Shown here: in pieces, positions 14,599 through 22,292 of the stretch
Layout of the letters: each line of letters starts with the position of its first letter
How positions within the stretch are numbered: position 1 is the first letter of the stretch
From: DASSTJ01 sp035707965
GTDB lineage: Bacteria; Actinomycetota; Actinomycetes; Actinomycetales; Angustibacteraceae
Assembly (NCBI GenBank): GCA_035707965.1
Contig: DASSTJ010000110.1
Location: 1-27,981, forward strand
Direction: 5' to 3'
DNA length: 27,981 bases
Position numbers and translations under genes: made by a program
The notes under the pieces: model-generated
Database searches by the model: none
What the model saw: only the letters and a program-made list of their open reading frames with translations
Told to the model about the DNA's origin: nothing

Positions 14599-15723
14599 TC
14601 AGGCGCCGTCCTGTCCGGACATCAGCCGGTCGAGGCACGGAGCCGCCCAGGTGCCCACGGTGGCGGGTCTGCCGTCGACCCACGCGACCTGCGGACCGAG
14701 CCCCAGCAGCGCCAGCGGTCGCGGGGACTCCGCGACGTCGAACGCGGCGACCTGGTCGACGTGCCTCCCGGCGGCGCCCAGCTCGGCGAGCCATTCCCGA
14801 GTGGCGTCGACGTCGCGCGTCGCGTCCACGGCCGCCACGACCGTGCCGAGCCCGAGTCCGGCGACGAGCTTTCCGGCACGTCGGGCTGCGGCGCGCGTGG
14901 CCGGCGTCTCGATGACGACGACGGCGGCGCCGTGGGTCGTGCAGAGGGCGGACGCCCGGACGGCCAGGTCGGCGGACGACGGCGACCCGCTGGTCGCGAC
15001 CAACGGCTCGGCGCCCGTGCCTCCGGTGTGCTCCGCGATGGCCTCGACCGCCCGCCGGGCCAGGTCCGGCGGGCCGACGACCACCGTCGTTCCCCAGAGC
15101 CGGCCGGACGGCGCGACCGGCAGCTGGGCGAGCACGTCCAGCACCGCCGTCCGCGGGTCGGTGGCAGGGCGCGCTGGCACCCGGTCACCCGGCAGGCCCA
15201 GGCCTTCGAGGGCCGACCGCGAGGGAGTGAAGCCGCGGCCGTCGGCACCGCGCACGGCGCCGGACGTCGGCACGCCCGAGGCCGGCGGACCTGACGAGGG
15301 CTCGGGCGTGGCGCGGTCCGCCGGCAGGTGCGCGACATCCGGCGCCCGCTCGGCGCGGGCCACCAGAGAGGTCAGCAGGTCCTCGAACTGCGGCGACTGC
15401 GTCGACACCCGCCGTCCCTGCCTCGGCGGCATCACGGGCGCCCGGGCGCCGTCGCCCCCGTCGGCACCGTCCGCGTCGGCGAGCAGGTCCTCGAACGAGC
15501 GGGGCGGCGCGTCGCCCTGCACGTCGTCGCCCTGCCCGTCGTCCCCCCGCGCGTCGTCCACCTGCACGGCGAGCTCGTAGCGCCGGCGGGCGAAGAACCC
15601 GGCCACTCCCCCGACCAGCTTCTGCTCGGCGTGCACGATCGTGGCCTGCGGCCCGTGCTCGTTCCGGACACGCAGCAGCAGCTCGTCGATGTCCGAGCCC
15701 TCAAGCAGCAATCGCTGCGGCAT
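14599..15723 (-). CDS. FlhF-like protein with degenerate GTPase domain
   Basis: The predicted protein has 374 residues and follows flhA, the usual place of flhF. Residues 1-55 resemble the FlhF N-terminal domain: DELLLRVRNEHGPQATIVHAEQ and a GGVAGFFARRRYELAVQV strand. Residues 60-200 are a low-complexity acidic and proline-rich linker. Residues 205-374 have the alternating strand-helix outline of an SRP-type GTPase. However, the P-loop position reads TTVVVGPPDLARRAVEAIAE with no GKT, the DTAGR-type motif reads ETPAT, and no TKxD is seen. It is therefore unlikely to bind or hydrolyse GTP in the usual way. The ATG at 15723 has AGGAG at 9 bases and overlaps the flhA end by 23 bp. Function beyond a flagellar role is inference. 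Confidence 0.7.
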   Translation of the reverse strand: MPQRLLLEGSDIDELLLRVRNEHGPQATIVHAEQKLVGGVAGFFARRRYELAVQVDDARGDDGQGDDVQGDAPPRSFEDLLADADGADGGDGARAPVMPPRQGRRVSTQSPQFEDLLTSLVARAERAPDVAHLPADRATPEPSSGPPASGVPTSGAVRGADGRGFTPSRSALEGLGLPGDRVPARPATDPRTAVLDVLAQLPVAPSGRLWGTTVVVGPPDLARRAVEAIAEHTGGTGAEPLVATSGSPSSADLAVRASALCTTHGAAVVVIETPATRAAARRAGKLVAGLGLGTVVAAVDATRDVDATREWLAELGAAGRHVDQVAAFDVAESPRPLALLGLGPQVAWVDGRPATVGTWAAPCLDRLMSGQDGA

Positions 15724-17746
15724 CGTTCACCACTCCTGTCGTCTCGATGGTCAGGGCCGGGTCGATCTCCGCGTAGGAGAGGACCGGCAGCCGTGGCACG
15801 TGCGGCTGCAGGAGCCGGCGCAGGGGTGCGCGCACCGCCGGGGCGCAGACCAGCACCGGGGACTGGCCCTGGCCCTCGGCTCGCAGGAGGGCCCGGCCCG
15901 CACCGTCCACCAGGCGTTCCACCGTGGTGGCGTCGAGCGAGAGCGCCGCCCCCTGCTCCCCCGGACGCACCGCCTCCAGCAGGCGCTGCTCCAGGCCGGC
16001 GTCGAGGGTGAGGACCTGGAGCACCCCGTCCCGGGCCCAGGTGCCGCTGACGGCGGGGCCGAGCGCCGTGCGAGCCGCCTCGACGAGTCCGTCCAGGTCG
16101 AGACCGGACTTCGCCCGCGAGGACAGTGCCTCGAAGATCCGCACCAGGTCTCGGATGGAGATGCCCTCGGCCAGCAGTGCCTGCAGCACCCGCTGCACGT
16201 CACCCGTGGTCATCAGCGCGGGCGTGAGCTCCTCGACGACGACCGGGTGGCTCCGGCGCACGCTCTCGACCAGGGCGCGCACGTCCTCGCGGCCGAGCAG
16301 CCGTGCGGCGTGCGTCTGCACGACCTCGGCGAGATGGGTGATGAGCACCGACGCGCGGTCGACGACAGTCGCGCCGTAGAGCTCCGCCTGACCTCGTACC
16401 TCCAGGGGCACCCACTTGCCGGCCAGACCGAAGACGGGCTCTGTGGTCGCTCGGCCGGGCAGGGCGTCCAGCTGGTCGCCGATGGCCAGCACGTGGCCGG
16501 GCGGGGCCTGGCCGGCGCCGACCTCCACACCGCTGATCCGGATCGCGTAGCCGGACGGCGGCAGGTCGAGGCTGTCACGCGTGCGCACCGGCGGCATGAC
16601 CAGGCCGAGCTGCAGCGCCAGCTTGCGCCGCAACGAGCGCACGCGGTCGAGCAGGTCGCCACCGACACCGGTGTCGACGAGGTCGACCAGGTCCGGGGCG
16701 AGGACGACCTCGAGTGGGTCGATGCGCATCTCCCCCAGCAGCGCCTCGGGCGAGTCGGCGCTCTCGAGCGCCTCTGGCTCGTCCACCTCGGCGAGCTCGG
16801 CCGCCGCGTCCGCCGCGGACTTGGCGCGCTGTGCGACGAGGAGCACGACGGCGCCGATGACGACGAACGGCAGCTTGGGCAGGCCAGGAAGGAGCGCGAT
16901 GCCGATGGCCGAGCAGCCCGCGATGTACAGCGCCCGGGGCTGAGCCGAGATCTGGTTGGCGACGTCGCTGCCCATGTCGCCGTGCGTGGTCGAGCGGGTC
17001 ACGATGAGGCCGGTCGCCACGGAGAGCAGCAGGGCCGGGATCTGCGAGACCAGGCCGTCGCCGATCGTCAGGAGGCTGTAGGTGTGCAGGGCCTCGGCCG
17101 GAGACAGCCCGCGCTGGATCATGCCGATGGCGAAGCCGCCCACCAGGTTGATCAGCGTGATGACGATGGCCGCGATCGCGTCACCCTTGACGAACTTCGA
17201 GCCACCGTCCATGGCGCCGTAGAAGTCGGCCTCTGCGGCGACGTCGGCGCGACGACGACGGGCCTGGTCCTCGTCGATCAACCCGGAGTTGAGGTCGGCG
17301 TCGATGGCCATCTGCTTGCCCGGCATGGCGTCGAGGGTGAACCGCGCGCCGACCTCGGCGACCCGGCCGGCACCGTTGGTGATCACCGCGAACTGGATGA
17401 CGACCAGGATGAGGAAGATCACCAGGCCGATGACCAGCGAGCCGCCGACGACGAAGTGCCCGAACGAGTCGATGACCTTGCCCGCGTAGCCGTCACGCAG
17501 CACCAGGCGGGTCGCCGACACGTTGAGGCCCAGGCGCAGCAGGGTCATCACGAGGATGAGCGCCGGGAAGGACGAGAACTCGAGCGGCCGCCTGACGTAG
17601 ACGGCGACCAGCAGGATCGCGATCGCGGCCGTGATGTTGAAGGCGATCAGCAGGTCCAGCACCGCTGCGGGCAGCGGGACCACGAGGAGCAGGACGATGC
17701 CGACGATGCCGATCGGCAGGGCGAGCTGACTCGGACGGGTCTTCAC
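15701..17746 (-). CDS. flhA: Flagellar export gate protein FlhA
   Basis: FlhA forms the nonameric ring of the flagellar type III export gate in the inner membrane. The predicted protein has 681 residues. The N-terminal half has about 8 membrane segments and the family signatures RLGLNVSATRLVL and VGARFTLDAMPGKQMAIDADL, followed by the charged FHIPEP loop AAEADFYGAMDGGSKFVKGDAIA. The C-terminal half (about 330-681) is the soluble domain that docks export substrates and chaperones. The GTG at 17746 is the only start that fits the N-terminal LPIGIVGIVLLLVVPLP helix; its ribosome site is weak. It is separated from flhB by a structured 263-bp gap, unusual in this tightly packed cluster. Confidence 0.96.
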   Translation of the reverse strand: MKTRPSQLALPIGIVGIVLLLVVPLPAAVLDLLIAFNITAAIAILLVAVYVRRPLEFSSFPALILVMTLLRLGLNVSATRLVLRDGYAGKVIDSFGHFVVGGSLVIGLVIFLILVVIQFAVITNGAGRVAEVGARFTLDAMPGKQMAIDADLNSGLIDEDQARRRRADVAAEADFYGAMDGGSKFVKGDAIAAIVITLINLVGGFAIGMIQRGLSPAEALHTYSLLTIGDGLVSQIPALLLSVATGLIVTRSTTHGDMGSDVANQISAQPRALYIAGCSAIGIALLPGLPKLPFVVIGAVVLLVAQRAKSAADAAAELAEVDEPEALESADSPEALLGEMRIDPLEVVLAPDLVDLVDTGVGGDLLDRVRSLRRKLALQLGLVMPPVRTRDSLDLPPSGYAIRISGVEVGAGQAPPGHVLAIGDQLDALPGRATTEPVFGLAGKWVPLEVRGQAELYGATVVDRASVLITHLAEVVQTHAARLLGREDVRALVESVRRSHPVVVEELTPALMTTGDVQRVLQALLAEGISIRDLVRIFEALSSRAKSGLDLDGLVEAARTALGPAVSGTWARDGVLQVLTLDAGLEQRLLEAVRPGEQGAALSLDATTVERLVDGAGRALLRAEGQGQSPVLVCAPAVRAPLRRLLQPHVPRLPVLSYAEIDPALTIETTGVVNDAAAIAA

Positions 17747-17787
17747 GCGTCTCGTTTCCGCCCGCGGGTGCGGGACTGCGTCGAAGC

Positions 17788-17818
17788 GAGATCACGCACC
17801 GGGGGTGCGGTGGATCTC
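17788..17818 (-). promoter_or_regulatory. Strong hairpin in the flhA leader
   Basis: GAGATC/GATCTC (17788-17793 with 17813-17818) and CGCACC/GGTGCG (17795-17800 with 17804-17809) stack into a 12-bp hairpin with a small internal loop and a 3-nt tip. It lies 41 bases upstream of the flhA GTG in the transcript. It could be an RNA control element or an attenuator. No function can be assigned from sequence alone. Confidence 0.45.
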
Positions 17819-17892
17819 CGTGCGGTGGCCCGTCCGTGGCCGTGGGTCGCCGTCCTGGCGGTGCGGTCCGGACGAGCCGGTCCACGGTGGTG

Positions 17893-17920
17893 GTCTCGGC
17901 AGGTCGCTCCGGCAACTTGA
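17893..17920 (-). promoter_or_regulatory. Weak sigma28-like promoter candidate upstream of flhA
   Basis: Reading on the minus strand, TCAA (17920-17917), a 16-bp spacer and GCCGAGAC (17900-17893) resemble the flagellar sigma28 pattern TAAA-N15-GCCGATAA with several mismatches. It would give an approximately 140-nt leader for flhA that contains the hairpin at 17788-17818. Support is limited to this similarity and to the unusual gap. Confidence 0.25.
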
Positions 17921-17937
17921 GCGGGGTACCCGGGCAG

Positions 17938-17960
17938 CCCGCGTTTCGCGCGAATGCGGG
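17938..17960 (-). repeat. Hairpin with half parS-like core in the flhB-flhA gap
   Basis: CCCGCGTT (17938-17945) pairs with AATGCGGG (17953-17960), with one G.U, around a 7-nt loop. It shares the core GTTTCGCGCGAA with the perfect palindrome at 17984-17999, so the two form a direct repeat 42 bp apart. It may be an RNA hairpin acting on flhB read-through, or a second, decayed binding site. Confidence 0.45.
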
Positions 17961-17983
17961 CACTCCGAGCCACTGCCGTGCCG

Positions 17984-17999
17984 CGTTTCGCGCGAAACG
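17984..17999. repeat. 16-bp perfect palindrome, parS-like, just downstream of flhB
   Basis: The sequence CGTTTCGCGCGAAACG is fully self-complementary and starts 11 bp after the flhB stop. It differs from the ParB site core GTTTCACGTGAAAC only at the two inner positions (A to G and T to C). As RNA it would form a 6-bp hairpin with a GCGC tip and could end or slow transcription between flhB and flhA. Which role applies is not decided by the sequence. Confidence 0.55.
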
Positions 18000-18009
18000 G
18001 GGTTGGCGG

Positions 18010-19110
18010 TTAGCTGGCTCGCGCGGTGACCGCCGGCGGTCGGTGGATGCCGGCAGCGGCACCGCGGGAGCGCAGCTGCATGACGAACGCGAGGACCTGG
18101 GCGACGGCGCCGTACAGCTCGGCCGGCACCTCCTGGCCGATCTCGCACGCGCGGTGCAGCGCTCGCGCCAGGGGGACGTTCTCGACCATGGGCACACGGT
18201 GCTCGGTCGCCCGCTCGCGGATGGCCGCCGCGATGGCGCCTGCGCCCTTCGCCACCACCCGAGGGGCACCCTTCCCGGGCTCGTAGCGAAGGGCCACAGC
18301 CACGTGCGTCGGGTTGACCACGACGACGTCCGCCTGGGCGATGTCGGACATCATGCGGTTGCGGCTCATGGCCATCTGCCGGGACCGGACGGCGCCCTTG
18401 AGCAGCGGGTCGCCCTCGCTCTGCTTCATCTCCTGCTTGATCTCGTGCTTGCTCATGCGCAGCTGCTTGTCGACGCGCCGCTTCTGCACGACGTAGTCCG
18501 CGACCGCCATGACGAGGCCCGCCACGATGCTGGCGCGCACCAAGGTGAGCACGGCCGAGCCCGTCGTGGCGAGGGTGGACCCCAGTGGCGCGGCGGACAG
18601 GCCGACGAGGTCCGGAGCGACGCGACTTACGACGGCCCAGAGCACGATGCCGAGCGTTCCCGTCTTCACGAGGACCTTGACGGCCTCCCACAGCGCCATC
18701 GGGCCGAACAGCCGCTTGACGCCCTTGATCAGGCTCAGGTGCGAGAACTTCGGTTTCATCTTCTTCGTGGCAGCGTGGATACCGCCCTGCATACCGGTGG
18801 CGGCCACGGCGACGAGCACGGTGACCCCGCCCAGGGGCAGCCAGGTCATGAACGCTCCGTGCAGGCCGTCACCGAGCAGGGCGACGGCGCGCTCCGGCGT
18901 CGGGTCCTTCATCACGGTCATGCCCGTGAAGAGCAGGGTCTCGAGCAGATCGGCGGCCTTGCGTCCCAGCAGCGGCAGGATCACGCTCGCCGCGAGGAGC
19001 CCGACCCACGCCGACACGTCCTGGCTACGTGCGACGTTGCCCTCCTTGCGGGCCTCGCGCAGCTTCTTCGGTGTCGGCTTCTCGGTCTTGTCGCTGTCAC
19101 CGGACGCCAT
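18010..19110 (-). CDS. flhB: Flagellar export gate protein FlhB
   Basis: FlhB is the inner-membrane gate protein that switches export from rod/hook to filament substrates. The predicted protein has 366 residues. The cytoplasmic N-terminus TEKPTPKKLREARKEGNVARSQD is the family signature, followed by four membrane segments (about 33-210). The C-terminal domain has the self-cleaving NPTH motif at 266-269 (VVVVNPTHVAVALRY), so the specificity switch should work. The ATG at 19110 lies 3 bp after the fliR stop. The C-terminal tail after residue 345 is short and polar. The gene is followed by tandem palindromes. Confidence 0.97.
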   Translation of the reverse strand: MASGDSDKTEKPTPKKLREARKEGNVARSQDVSAWVGLLAASVILPLLGRKAADLLETLLFTGMTVMKDPTPERAVALLGDGLHGAFMTWLPLGGVTVLVAVAATGMQGGIHAATKKMKPKFSHLSLIKGVKRLFGPMALWEAVKVLVKTGTLGIVLWAVVSRVAPDLVGLSAAPLGSTLATTGSAVLTLVRASIVAGLVMAVADYVVQKRRVDKQLRMSKHEIKQEMKQSEGDPLLKGAVRSRQMAMSRNRMMSDIAQADVVVVNPTHVAVALRYEPGKGAPRVVAKGAGAIAAAIRERATEHRVPMVENVPLARALHRACEIGQEVPAELYGAVAQVLAFVMQLRSRGAAAGIHRPPAVTARAS

Positions 19111-19113
19111 GGC

Positions 19114-19878
19114 TCACCCGCCCGTCACGGCGACGAGGGCGTGGCCGATGCGCTGCACCAGGCCGTCGACCACGCCGGGCAGCCCGACGAAGGCGGCACC
19201 GACGAGCAGCAGGGTCAGCAGGATCTTGAACGGGAAGCCCATGGCGAAGGCGTTGAGGGCTGGCGCGACGCGGGTGAGCAGGCCCAGGGCCACGTCGGCC
19301 AGGAAGAGGACGGCGAGCAGCGGCGCGGCGATCTGGACGGCGGACAGCATCATCTGCCCCACGCCGCTGGTGAGCGTGCTGAGCAGCGGACCCTGTCCCA
19401 GTCCCCCGTCCAGCGCGATCGTGCGGTAGGTCCGGAGGAAGCCGCGCAGCACGATGAGGTAACCCCCGGACGCGAGGAGCAGCGCGAGCGCCGTCCACTG
19501 GTACAGCCGACCGAAGACCGACGAGCCGGTCTGCTGCAACGGGTCGAACGCGAAGGCGAGCGAGAAGCCGCCGAAGACGTCGATCAGGTCGCCGGCCACC
19601 TGCACGGCCAGGAAGATCAGGTAGCAGAGGAAGCCGAGTGCCGCTCCGACCGCGACCTGCAGCACCACCGCGGAGACGATCGAGGCGATCTCCAGGGACG
19701 GCACGCCGCGCACCGCGTGCGGCAGCACCGGCAGGCTGATCGCCACGGACAGGAGCGCCTTCGCCGGGAGCGGGATCGCCCGGCTGGAGAACGGCGGGGC
19801 CACCATCAGCCAGGCGGCCGCCCGCACACTGGCCAGCAGGGCGGCCAGGAGCATCTCGGCAGGCAGGTCGAGGGTCAC
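19114..19878 (-). CDS. fliR: Flagellar export gate protein FliR
   Basis: FliR assembles with FliP and FliQ into the export channel of the flagellar type III apparatus. The predicted protein has 254 residues and is almost entirely hydrophobic, with about six membrane segments. Typical landmarks are RAAAWLMVAPPFSSRAIPLPAKALL near the start, the GDLIDVFGGFSLAFAFDP loop, and LLTRVAPALNAFAMGFPFKILLTLL near the end. The GTG at 19878 starts 10 bp after the fliQ stop with GAGGCGG upstream. It ends 3 bp before flhB, so the genes are probably translationally coupled. Confidence 0.96.
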   Translation of the reverse strand: MTLDLPAEMLLAALLASVRAAAWLMVAPPFSSRAIPLPAKALLSVAISLPVLPHAVRGVPSLEIASIVSAVVLQVAVGAALGFLCYLIFLAVQVAGDLIDVFGGFSLAFAFDPLQQTGSSVFGRLYQWTALALLLASGGYLIVLRGFLRTYRTIALDGGLGQGPLLSTLTSGVGQMMLSAVQIAAPLLAVLFLADVALGLLTRVAPALNAFAMGFPFKILLTLLLVGAAFVGLPGVVDGLVQRIGHALVAVTGG

Positions 19879-19888
19879 GGGCGCCGCC

Positions 19889-20164
19889 TCAGCCGCCGGA
19901 CAGGATGCTCGGGATCCGCAGGTAGAGCTCCGTGGTGAACGACACCGCCTCGTGCAGCATCCAGTTGCCGCACACGACGATCGCGACGGCCACAGCGATC
20001 GCCTTCGGCACGAAGCTCAGCGTGACCTCCTGGATCTGGGTCACCGACTGGAAGAGCGAGATGGCGAACCCCACGGCCAACGCGGTCAGCAGCAGCGGAG
20101 CGGCGAGCTTGGCGGCGAGGAGGATCGCGCCGAGCCCGATCTCGATGACGGTCTGGTCCTGCAC
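19889..20164 (-). CDS. fliQ: Flagellar export gate protein FliQ
   Basis: FliQ is the small two-helix subunit of the export channel. The predicted protein has 91 residues, standard for the family. The two hydrophobic hairpin helices (about 11-37 and 54-75) are separated by the conserved loop FQSVTQIQEVTLSFVPK. The start is a GTG at 20164, 6 bp after the fliP stop and with only a weak ribosome site, which suggests coupling to fliP translation. Confidence 0.96.
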   Translation of the reverse strand: MQDQTVIEIGLGAILLAAKLAAPLLLTALAVGFAISLFQSVTQIQEVTLSFVPKAIAVAVAIVVCGNWMLHEAVSFTTELYLRIPSILSGG

Positions 20165-20170
20165 GGCGGC

Positions 20171-21073
20171 CTACCGATAGCTCGCGACGAGGGACTGCAC
20201 GATCAGACCCCAGCCGTCCACGAGCACGAACAGCAGGATCTTGAACGGCAGCGAGATGGTGACCGGCGGCAGCATCATCATGCCCATCGACATCAGCACC
20301 GCGGCCACGACGATGTCGATGACGAGGAAGGGCACGAAGACCACGAAGCCGATGACGAAGGCGCTCCGCAGCTCCGACAGCACGAACGCGGGCACGAGCG
20401 TGGACAGCGGCACCGAGGCGGCGTTCTTCGGCCGCGGCTGCTGAGCGGCCTTCGTGATGAGCGCGAGCTCCTCGGAGCGCGTGTGGCTCACCATGAACTG
20501 GCGCAACGGTTTCACACCGGCGTCGAATGCCTGGGACTGCGTCATCTGCCCCTTGAGGTACGGCTGCACGCCGTCGTGGTTGACCTGCGTCAGCACGGGG
20601 CTCATCACGAACAGGGTGAGGAACAGCGCGAGGCCCGCGAGCACCTGGGTGGGAGGGGTGGACTGCAGCCCGAGAGCGTTCCGCGTCAGGCTCAGCACCA
20701 CGAAGATCTTGGTGAAGCTGGTCGTGAGCAGCAGCAAGGCAGGCGCGACGGACAGCGCCGTGACAGCCAGGATGATGACGACCGAGCTGCTCGGCTTGCC
20801 GTCACCCTTGGGCCCGTTGATGTCGACGCTCACCGTCGTCCTGTTGGCGTCCGGGGACGCTGGCGCCGACGGCTGCCGCGGCGAGCGAGGGCTCGTGGCC
20901 GCTCCTCCGGGCGTCGTCGGCGTGCCGACGGCCTGGACCGACGAGACCAGCTGGCCCGTGGCGACGACGTGCGTCGACGGCACGGCGTGCGCGGCGGCGG
21001 CCGTCGCGACACCGAGCGGGACGAGCACCGCGAGGACGAAGGCGACGAGCGCAGCGCGAAGCAGTCGCGTCAC
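20171..21073 (-). CDS. fliP: Flagellar export gate protein FliP
   Basis: FliP forms the pentameric core of the export channel. The predicted protein has 300 residues. A signal peptide is evident at the N-terminus (RLLRAALVAFVLAVLVPLGVATAAAAHA). It is followed by an unusually long low-complexity Pro/Ser/Thr-rich stretch (about 30-85) before the first mature membrane helix. Family landmarks are TTSFTKIFVVLSLTRNALG, SPVLTQV, VLSELRSAFVIGFVVFVPFLVIDIVVAAVLMSMGMMMLPP and SLPFKILLFVLVDGW. I chose the GTG at 21073, which overlaps the fliO stop by 4 bp and begins exactly at the signal peptide; an upstream start would put fliO-frame residues in front of it. Confidence 0.95.
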   Translation of the reverse strand: MTRLLRAALVAFVLAVLVPLGVATAAAAHAVPSTHVVATGQLVSSVQAVGTPTTPGGAATSPRSPRQPSAPASPDANRTTVSVDINGPKGDGKPSSSVVIILAVTALSVAPALLLLTTSFTKIFVVLSLTRNALGLQSTPPTQVLAGLALFLTLFVMSPVLTQVNHDGVQPYLKGQMTQSQAFDAGVKPLRQFMVSHTRSEELALITKAAQQPRPKNAASVPLSTLVPAFVLSELRSAFVIGFVVFVPFLVIDIVVAAVLMSMGMMMLPPVTISLPFKILLFVLVDGWGLIVQSLVASYR

Positions 21074-21537
21074 TTGCGCACCGTCTTCTCGCGCAGCACC
21101 TGCACAGCGCTGCGCCACGTCTGCGGGGACAGCGCCGACCCGGCGAGCGCACCCCGCGTGGGTACGCTGACCTTCGTCGACAGGGCAGTCGGTGCGGCAC
21201 TCGGTGACGGGAGCGCCCGCTGGCCGAGCACCGCCTGGTGGGTCACCTCGTCGGCGTCGCTGGTCTGCTCCAGCGGGATGAGGACGTCGGCCAGCGGGGC
21301 CTCGTGCAGCAGGTCGACCCTTCCCTCGGTGACACCCAGGACCAGGGCGCGGTCCCCGAGCCGGACGACGGCCAGCGACGACTTCTGCGCGAGCGGCTGA
21401 CGCGCCAGCACGTCGACGTCCACACCGGCACGCGAACGACGCTGGCTGCTGCGCAGACCCTTGGCGGCAAACCAGAGAACGGCCAGCACGAGGCCGAGCG
21501 AGACGATGACCCGCAGCAGCAGGCCGGCCAGCTCCAT
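21070..21537 (-). CDS. fliO: Flagellar biosynthesis protein FliO
   Basis: FliO is a single-pass membrane protein that helps assemble the FliP ring. The predicted protein has 155 residues: one N-terminal membrane helix (LLLRVIVSLGLVLAVLWFA), a basic patch (SSQRRSR), then a small beta domain typical of FliO (VDVLARQPLAQKSSLAVVRLGDRALVLGVTEGRVDLL). The C-terminal 50 residues are polar and variable. The ATG at 21537 overlaps the fliN stop by one base, and the stop overlaps fliP. Confidence 0.92.
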   Translation of the reverse strand: MELAGLLLRVIVSLGLVLAVLWFAAKGLRSSQRRSRAGVDVDVLARQPLAQKSSLAVVRLGDRALVLGVTEGRVDLLHEAPLADVLIPLEQTSDADEVTHQAVLGQRALPSPSAAPTALSTKVSVPTRGALAGSALSPQTWRSAVQVLREKTVRK

Positions 21538-22292
21538 CAGTCGTGGTCCGCGCCGGACAGCAGCTCGGTGATCTTCAGGGCGTAGTCCTCGTCGACGACG
21601 ACGACCTCGCCACGCGCGATGAGCCGCCCGTTGACGAGCAGGTCGGCGGGGCTGCCCGCGAGACGGTCGAGCTCGACGACGGTTCCGGGCTGCAGGCCGA
21701 GCAGGTCCCGGACCGTCATGCGGGCCCGGCCGAGCTCCGCGGTCAGCTCCATGACGACGTCGTGGAGCATGTCGAGACCACGTCCACCGGCGCTGCCGTT
21801 CACCGCCGGGGTGCGCGGCGCGGGCACGGACGCGGCAGCGACGCTCGTGCGCGACAGGCCGACCCAGGCCGAGGCCCCTCCCTCGCCTCTCAGCGGCACC
21901 ACGGCGTGAGCGCCACGCGCCGCCAGCTCGCGCAGGGCGAGATCGGCCGGAACCTCACGGACGTCGGCGACCACGGCAGTGCCGAAGGCGGCCGCGAGCG
22001 CGTCGAGGGCGGGCCGGAGCGCCTCGGTCAGCGGCAGGGGCCCCATGGGCGACGAGGCCAGGGCGTCGCCGAGGGCGTTCTCGGCGACGACGACGACGCT
22101 GCCCGAAGCGGCGCCGACGACGTCCGCCACGACGGCCAGGGCGCCCGGCGGCAGGCTGGCGACCACCTCGGCCGCCTCGACGAGGTCACCGGGGCTCAGG
22201 GGCACGCTCGACGGCACCAGGCCGGCGGCCTGGGACGCGGCCACGAGGGCGTCGGCGCGCAGGTCCGACACGGTGTCACTGAGGCTGGTCAT
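21537..22292 (-). CDS. fliN: Flagellar motor switch protein FliN with N-terminal extension
   Basis: FliN is part of the cytoplasmic C-ring that sets rotation sense and receives export substrates. The predicted protein has 251 residues. The C-terminal about 80 residues are a standard SpoA (FliN) domain: LHDVVMELTAELGRARMTVRDLLGLQPGTVVELDRLAGSPADLLVNGRLIARGEVVVVDEDYALKI is recognisable throughout. The first about 150 residues are extra relative to proteobacterial FliN (about 137 residues in total) and form an alanine/valine-rich alpha-beta domain, which may be a FliY/CheC-like fold. The ATG at 22292 overlaps the fliM stop by 4 bp. Confidence 0.93.
   Translation of the reverse strand: MTSLSDTVSDLRADALVAASQAAGLVPSSVPLSPGDLVEAAEVVASLPPGALAVVADVVGAASGSVVVVAENALGDALASSPMGPLPLTEALRPALDALAAAFGTAVVADVREVPADLALRELAARGAHAVVPLRGEGGASAWVGLSRTSVAAASVPAPRTPAVNGSAGGRGLDMLHDVVMELTAELGRARMTVRDLLGLQPGTVVELDRLAGSPADLLVNGRLIARGEVVVVDEDYALKITELLSGADHD

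Noticed and set aside
15641..17920. A 759-codon plus-strand open frame opposite flhA
   Set aside because: It is the shadow of flhA: low-complexity Asp/Arg/Gln/His sequence with no recognisable domain, while flhA has strong family motifs.
17743..17973. A 76-codon minus-strand open frame in the flhB-flhA gap
   Set aside because: It is Arg/Thr/Pro-rich without a ribosome site or fold-like pattern, and it runs through the hairpins. The gap looks regulatory rather than coding.
17836..19938. A 700-codon plus-strand open frame opposite flhB and fliR
   Set aside because: It is antisense to two well-supported membrane protein genes, has no signal or domain, and shows biased composition typical of shadow frames.
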